This document shows, one piece after another, positions 58,195-64,000 of a DNA stretch of 64,000 nucleotides; the first letter of the stretch is position 1; each line of letters starts with the position of its first letter. The stretch is from positions 21,131,257 through 21,195,256 of the forward strand of contig CM070873.1 in assembly GCA_036365515.1 (NCBI GenBank), in the 5' to 3' direction. The translations under genes and the position numbers were made by a program. The notes below the pieces were generated by a model, which was not told where the DNA came from, searched no databases, and worked only from the letters and a program-made list of their open reading frames with translations. The DNA comes from Torymus aiolomorphi. Taxonomy: Eukaryota > Arthropoda > Insecta > Hymenoptera > Torymidae.

Positions 58195-58869
58195 AATTTA
58201 ATTGAATTTGTAACATATAATAACATAATTAGATATTTGTTTAACAAATAGAAAGATTGAAAATATGATCAAAAAGAATTTTTTCGTTTCGTTTACGACG
58301 AAATCCCTTTTATGTAATAAATTACAATGCCAAAAATACCTTTATTTATTTTATATTTAGTTATTATTTGTATGATTTAATAGTCAAGAGAGTATGTTTA
58401 TATTTAAAAATATTAATTTTTAAAGTTGTTAGTTAATTTATAATATTTTCTCAATATTTGCTGAATTAGGTGACATGTCACCTATTTTACACTTTTGCAC
58501 CCTTCAAAGCCAATATCACCTCAGGGAGGTCCTTAATTTTTTTTTCTTGGTAGTATATTTAGTATACTTTAAAGCCTTTTTTATAATCTTTTGCTAACGC
58601 ATTTACAGAAGGAAGTTACTTCTTCTAACAGCTACATTTAGTTACTTTCCAATATCCTATTTTATAAAACGGGATTTGTAATGTAAAAAAGTATATTTAC
58701 CGTTGCTTCCCACTACCTGCTGGTTATTATCACTCATCTATAATTATAAAAGAATATCTTTTTGTTTTATAAAAATGAAAAGAATATAAAATGAAACGAA
58801 TTAAATAATAATAAATATTGTTTTAGGAATGAAGACGTACTTTGAAAATGAAATGCGTACCAATTAAAT
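58195..58869. other. AT-rich, gene-free
   Basis: No frame, repeat unit or structure worth calling. Confidence 0.4.
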
Positions 58870-59400
58870 AAAAATGTATTTATTTATTTATTTATCAACA
58901 GGTATAAGCTCTTTTCAGTACAAAAGAAATTACAGAGTAAAGCCGCAGTAAACGAGTACAAAACTTAGAGCATAATCTACTACAGCTATACGTAAAAGAT
59001 TTAATTGAAGTTTAAAAGTTACTAATGTATGTAGAGTATTCTCCTGGAGCTGTCTAAAATTGCGCAGAGAATAGCTTCAGTGACGATTAAGGAAATAATT
59101 ACAAATACAATGAGATCCCATTAAATTGTGCCTGATTTTGAACGCTAAAACATAATTATGATAAGGATGCAATGAATTTATAGATTCAATATTACAACAT
59201 GACTCAATTACACTATAGTCGTGCTCTAATCTGCTCATAAACATGCTCAATTTATAAGACAAATAGCTTCAAAATTTGTATGGAGTAGATTCTAATTTAT
59301 TAATTGAAGCTTGAGTTAATAAAGACCAAGTTGCAGAACGATAAAGCAGATTGTACAGGACTATAGCTTTATATAAATAAATTATAGAAGAGTACATTAA
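58870..59400 (-). pseudogene. Probable LINE 3' fragment with (TAAA)n-type tail
   Basis: On the minus strand, fragments such as LYRSATWSLLTQASINKLES and KLSMFMSRLEHDYSVIESCC followed by SINSLHPYHNYVLAFKIRHN look like the degraded C-terminal part after the RT in non-LTR retrotransposons. A simple AAAT repeat near 58,880-58,900 sits where the 3' tail should be. Frames are broken and the clade is not assignable. Confidence 0.4.
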
Positions 59401-59810
59401 AAATCTGTACATGAAAAATATAAACAATTTTTTTCGCTCATTACATCGTACATATACCCACGTGTATCACATTAATTTCGAGATAATTATTATCTGTTCA
59501 AAATTATATATTAAATATTTCACCCTATCTTAATCTAAGGAAAAACTATAGTAAAAGCTGTAGATAAGACATACATACAATCATTCGAAATCACACACTA
59601 TCAATAATTCAGATTTGCGTTGCTTCCTCTTGATATTCTTCTAATGTAAGAACAAGTGTTGTAGAACCAATTTCTATTAGAAATAAAATATCGTGACAAA
59701 TCCGACAGAAGTAATGATTTTCAGAAATATTTGCTTTTGTTGTTTCGTTTTCCAAGCTTGTATATCATCATTATATCATATCATTATTCTATATCATCAA
59801 CTTATTTAAT
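59401..59810. other. AT-rich, gene-free
   Basis: Nothing beyond chance frames; leads into a direct repeat pair. Confidence 0.35.
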
Positions 59811-60265
59811 CTCATCAATCGTGCAAGTAGGAGAAGTAATAAACTTATTAATTGTAAGCATGGATCCCGACTGCAGTTTCCGGTTGTTCTCCTATAAGAG
59901 AAGAACCAGGCACGTCCAGAGAAGCCCCAACAAAAGTTTCAAGGAGAAATTTAACAGTTACAGGATGTACTTATGCATTTCATTTATTGACAACATATAA
60001 ATATTGCGATAGTTAGTTGCTGGCTTAATCAAGTTGCTGTTGCAGTTCTACTCAGTGTGAAATTTAAAATTTTAATAGTTTTTGGCAATGTTTTGTGAGA
60101 CTTCGTAAATAATTTGATAAAAAGTGACGGAATCCGGGTTTGAACCGGGCCCGCCAACTCAAAAATCGGATACACTACCAACTTAGCCATAGCCGCCAAT
60201 ATACATCTTTCTGCTAATCAACGTTAATTTTAATTGTACTCCTTGACTCTTTTCATCATTTCATA
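59811..60265 (-). mobile_element. tRNA-derived SINE-like repeat, copy A
   Basis: Shares with copy B the words GTAAGTAGGAGAAGTA-like, ACTGCAGTTTCCGGTT, AGGCACGTCC and GTTAGTTGCTGGCTTAATCA. A tRNA-like head lies at the right end on the minus strand, with the body leftwards, as in a minus-strand SINE. A short plus frame (MDPDCSFRLFSYKRR) is shared by copies but lacks any domain. Confidence 0.55.
60126..60196 (-). tRNA. tRNA-like sequence (pseudo)
   Basis: On the minus strand: TGGCTAAGTTGG as A box and GGTTCAAACCC as B box (inverse of 60136-60146). CCGG/CCGG can pair in the T arm and CCGA/TTGG in the anticodon arm. The acceptor stem is poor. Best read as the head of the SINE-like repeat. Confidence 0.55.
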
Positions 60266-60392
60266 TTCTCTGAGTGTATTAATCTACACGTGACACGTCT
60301 AAGACCGCAGCAAATCGACGTCGTCTTCATCGATGGAATCTTTTTTATCGGCTCCGTTATGTTGTAAAGTTTTGAAATTTATTACCGTCCTA

Positions 60393-60760
60393 TTCAATCT
60401 TATCAATCGTGTAAGTAGGAGAAGTAGCAAATTTATTAACTCAAAGCATGGATTCCGACTGCAGTTTCCGGTTATTCTCCTATAAAGGAAGACCAGGCAC
60501 GTCCGGAGAAGCCTCAAAAAAAGTTTCAAAGAGAAATTTAACAGTCTCATGATGTACTTATCGACAACATATAAATATTGCGAAGTTAGTTGCTGGCTTA
60601 ATCAAGTTGCTATTGGAGTTCCACTCGGTGCGAAATTTAAAATTTCGCCAGGTGACACGCGAATCAAACACACTGAGTCAAGGCCGCCGATGATCATCGT
60701 TCTGCTAATCAACGTCATATTGTAATTGTACTCCTTGCCTCTCTTCATTTTTTTTTATTC
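60393..60760 (-). mobile_element. tRNA-derived SINE-like repeat, copy B (head damaged)
   Basis: Matches copy A over the body and over the flank TTCTGCTAATCAACGT and TTGTACTCCTTG. The tRNA-like boxes are replaced by unrelated sequence around 60,655-60,690. Copies A and B are in the same orientation about 580 bp apart, so tandem duplication or repeated insertion is possible. Confidence 0.5.
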
Positions 60761-61188
60761 GTGAGTATATCCACCCGTAACGGCTTTTTGTATTTTCACA
60801 TTTTCTTATTACACTTGAAATTTCTTGAGTACACCTTATTTTCATCCATCGAGTAATTATCCTAACAGTTATTGCCTTTAGATGGTCATTCAATAGTATT
60901 TTTTCTTGCTGATCCATAATACATTATTTCTATGCTATTATTTCTATTATTAGTGCTTTACATGTATTTCAATGGAGAGCACACAGATAGGTTTAGGCAC
61001 ACAAATAGGGAGTCTTATCCTATTTATGGAATAAGCAAATTGAAACTATGCAATCTTATGATGGACAGTAATATAATAACATATAACGAATAAAATATAA
61101 AATTCTAATGTATGTAAGAAAAGTAGTACTTTTTAAAATAACTTAGAATTAGATAATCGCACTAAATATAAGTGATACATACAATTTT
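60761..61188. other. Gene-free spacer
   Basis: AT-rich with no supported feature. Confidence 0.35.
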
Positions 61189-62920
61189 GCTTCCTCCTAG
61201 AGGAAGCTTTGTAATAGTAAAATTTTCAACTTCGTTAAAACTCTTTATAAACATCATTAGAGGTGTTAGAAGTTTGTTTCACATGATTTTAGAAAATGTC
61301 TGTATGGGTGTGTGTGTGTGTGTGTTATGTATGTGTACCACTTTATCTCCGGATCTACGCGGTCGATTTTAACCATCAGGTTCTCATTTTTTTTTGTTTT
61401 TTTATTCCGAATTCGGGAAGAAAATAATTTTTGATGATTTACTGATTCGTTTTTGTATTATTTCAAATTTTTGATTTTCGAAAAATTTATTTTTGATTTT
61501 TTTGAATGATCGGATTTAAATTTTTGAATCAGATGGGTCGCATTCGAAAGAGCATAAAAAAACCTATAATTTAAAAAAAAAAAAATTTCTAGCTATCACA
61601 GTTCTCTTGTTATTAACAAAAACGTGTTTTTTTTAAAAAGCTTATAACTCCTAAACTAAACGGTCAATTTTTTGCAGAAAATTCACGATAATGCAGAATA
61701 TAAATTGCTATAATCTGTGAAAATTTTAATCCATTCTGTTGGTTAGTTTTTGAGAAAAAAATTAAGAAATGGAAAAAATGTGTTCTCTATGTCGCACGTT
61801 TTATGGAGTAAACCTGGATTAATCGTTTTGTAATTTCTTATAGAGGTAGATTTTGGATAGATCTCGGCTAAGTTCTTTGGGCTACATGATCGGTCCATAA
61901 ATTTCTGAGATATTTGAGGTTAAAATTTTTTTAACCTTTTTTTCAAATCGAAATTTCTCGAAAACGGTTCTATGTAACTGAATCGGATGTGTGGCATTCG
62001 AAAGCAAATTTAAATACCTATATTTTCTAAAAAAAATTTTTCTTTTATAGGGTGTTCTGTTATTATAAAAAAAAACGTAAGCATTGAAAAATGAAAAAAT
62101 AAAAAAAATGAGTTTTGTATGTGCAACTATTGCTGGAATAAAATTGACTTATTCGCTTCAACATTTCTTGTAAAGGTGTATTTTTTAGATTTTTATGTCG
62201 ATTTCTTGGGGCAAAATGATTGGTCCATAAATTTCAGATATTTGAGGTTAAAATATTTTTAGTAAAATTAATACATGAAAAAAATTGAGAAATTGTCGAT
62301 CACTCAATCAAGTTTCATTTTAGAAGTTTGTTTCAAATAGTTTAAATTATACGATAATAACGTAAGTCTCATAAATAAAATCGGAAATTTTTCTTATACT
62401 ATTCAGTTTTAAATATTCAAAGGCAAGAATCTAATCTTCAAAATTCAAACATACTCGATTTTGGCGCTTATTCTATGTAGACCAATCAAATGAGCTAGCA
62501 ACAACCAATTAAAACAGTCTTATTGTGATGACAGATTTCCTCCATCACTTTTTTAAGAGAGGTAACTAAAGACGGTATTATTTAAATAAAATAAAAAATA
62601 TACCCCTACAGCGAGTTTTCAATCATTATGAAAGCAGATAAGATTATGAAAATAAACAATTTATTAAAATAATACAGATGTTTGTTATTTCTTAAAGAAC
62701 TAATTATTTTGAAATATTTTCGAATACTTGTTTTTCAAAGAATATTTCATAAATCGACTCAAAATTTTAACCACTTATGACACTTATTAAAAACTATATT
62801 TGGTTAAAATTTCAATACATTTTCTTCATTTGTTTTTGAGAAAAATTATTTTATAAAAGTATAAAAAAAGGAATTGATGAATTAGTTAGAGGAAGCTACG
62901 TGCCAATGAATTGGCAGCGG
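61189..62920 (+). mobile_element. Hairpin-ended repeat family, copy 2
   Basis: Same two ends as the copy at 27.2-28.4 kb: GCTTCCTC hairpin GAGGAAGC at the start, then GAGGAAGCTACGTGCC and TGCCAATGAATTGGCA with AGCGG at the end. The 1.73-kb interior repeats a block (GGTCCATAAATTTC, GAGGTTAAAATTTTTT, TTTCTCGAAAACGG) two to three times, explaining its greater length. It has no reading frame. Confidence 0.6.
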
Positions 62921-64000
62921 TGTTTGATTTACAATCGACACTTGCACAAAATGTGTCTGAAGTTTGCAATGTTGGCGTGCAATGAAATAACTAAAAAATC
63001 ATTTTATTTCAAATTTATACTAATTAATATTAATTTTGCATGTAGATTTAGTGTTTTATAGTATAAAATGACTTTATGACAAAGGTTTAGATAAAAATTC
63101 CATTGTTTAATAACGTTAATTAATCATAAAAAATTATTTCGTTACATTCCAACGATGCAAACTTCAAAGCCATTGCACAAATTGGTATTGAACTAATTTG
63201 TATTAAAGAGATATAATAGATCACCGGTATAATTTTGTCTACATATACATATCTAATGGAAACTGTTAATAGAATCGTTTAAAAGAAAGTTTATGAGTAC
63301 AGTATCTATATCCTGACTAGACCTGAAGTTAGTTTTGCTCAAATAAACGTTTGAAAATTATTTAATTAAATAATGAAATTGGATTAATTATCCGGTTCTA
63401 CATTATATATATTATTGTATATTAAAAAAATAATATAAATACTATAAAATATAGTAAGATAAAAATATAAAAATGAATAAATAAGATAAACGAATAAATA
63501 AGATGGTACATAATCCTGGTAGAAAATTTATCCGTTAATTCACATAAATTATAATTTATTACTTTTTGTAAGGCTTGTAGATATTTCAAATGTAACTTCT
63601 TTTAAGTCACGTATCCCCTCAAATTTATTACATTAACAATTAATCGTTTTTTTTATATGCAACAAAGTTTTACGCATGAATCAGCTTAAATTATATATAC
63701 CTGCATACAGGAATTCGGGAAACTTTCTACCAAGAAATTGATAATTATAACAATAGAAATTATATCGATATATAAATATAACAAACATCTATTTTAAAAA
63801 CGGTTTTCTTCGCTCATGGTTCATAGTCGCGCTGACTACTTACAATTATTGTTTGTGTTGTATATATTGTACTCATTTCATTTCAGACTTACATGATCCA
63901 GAAATGGATTGGTTTTACATTTCATTTACATCTATTTACCTATATATTCTAGTATCACAGCATTAATTACAACTCTAATAGTCTAAAGTCGTTTGCATTG
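62921..64000. other. AT-rich, gene-free to window end
   Basis: I see no coding frame, repeat array, TIR pair or RNA gene in this last kilobase. Confidence 0.45.

Overview
This window comes from an AT-rich eukaryotic genome, most likely an arthropod and probably an insect. The signs are short GT-AG introns (about 70-115 bp) in a HARBI1-type transposase, Penelope-like retroelements with hammerhead-like tails, tRNA-derived SINE-like repeats, piggyBac- and PIF/Harbinger-type sequences and long satellite blocks. I found no host housekeeping gene, rRNA, intact tRNA or CRISPR array. Nearly everything recognisable is a mobile element, an inverted-repeat (foldback) structure or a tandem repeat, which suggests heterochromatin or pericentromeric sequence. 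Order or species cannot be fixed from this sequence.

Layout. 0-3 kb: a long Penelope-like reverse transcriptase/GIY-YIG reading frame entering from the window edge, with a hammerhead-like tail and a tail-to-tail palindrome around a 330-bp (TA)n run. 3-8 kb: dispersed AT-rich repeats, then a repeat of about 460 bp present in inverted orientation. Each monomer of it carries a complete type III hammerhead ribozyme, one copy perfect in its core and one with a mutated core base. 6.4-8 kb and 17-20 kb: two arrays of one ~172-175-bp satellite family in opposite orientations, sharing a conserved box. 8.2-12.2 kb: ~553-bp and ~400-bp tandem arrays containing strong hairpins, the first interrupted by a foldback transposon. 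12.2-15.4 kb: tandemly duplicated exon-like cassettes with splice signals and no open frame. 15.8-21.6 kb: more tandem arrays.

22-34.5 kb: a foldback element, a Penelope N-terminal remnant with a hammerhead-like tail, a degenerate intron-containing Harbinger transposase, two further foldbacks, and a 3.9-kb palindrome whose arms each carry a degenerate multi-exon trihelix (Myb/SANT-like) gene of Harbinger type. A probable solo LTR lies in only one of these arms.

35-53 kb: a nested structure. Two inverted arms (about 35.5-36.5 and 50.1-52.5 kb) bracket a broken large transposase gene. That gene is split by a long-TIR element at 37.9-39.8 kb. A Penelope-like inverted pair lies at 42.7-50.1 kb and is itself interrupted by a 3.5-kb transposon with ~600-bp TIRs and a TTAT duplication. 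The right arm is interrupted by a CACTGAG-ended element with internal pol III-type boxes.

53-64 kb: foldback and TIR elements, tRNA-derived repeat pairs, a piggyBac-like end, a probable LINE 3' fragment and a second copy of a hairpin-ended repeat family seen at 27-28 kb. The strongest candidate for a functional but unusual entity is the hammerhead-bearing ~460-bp repeat. The exon-cassette array and the covarying hairpins follow. Palindromes of this size should be checked against raw reads because they are also a common assembly artefact.
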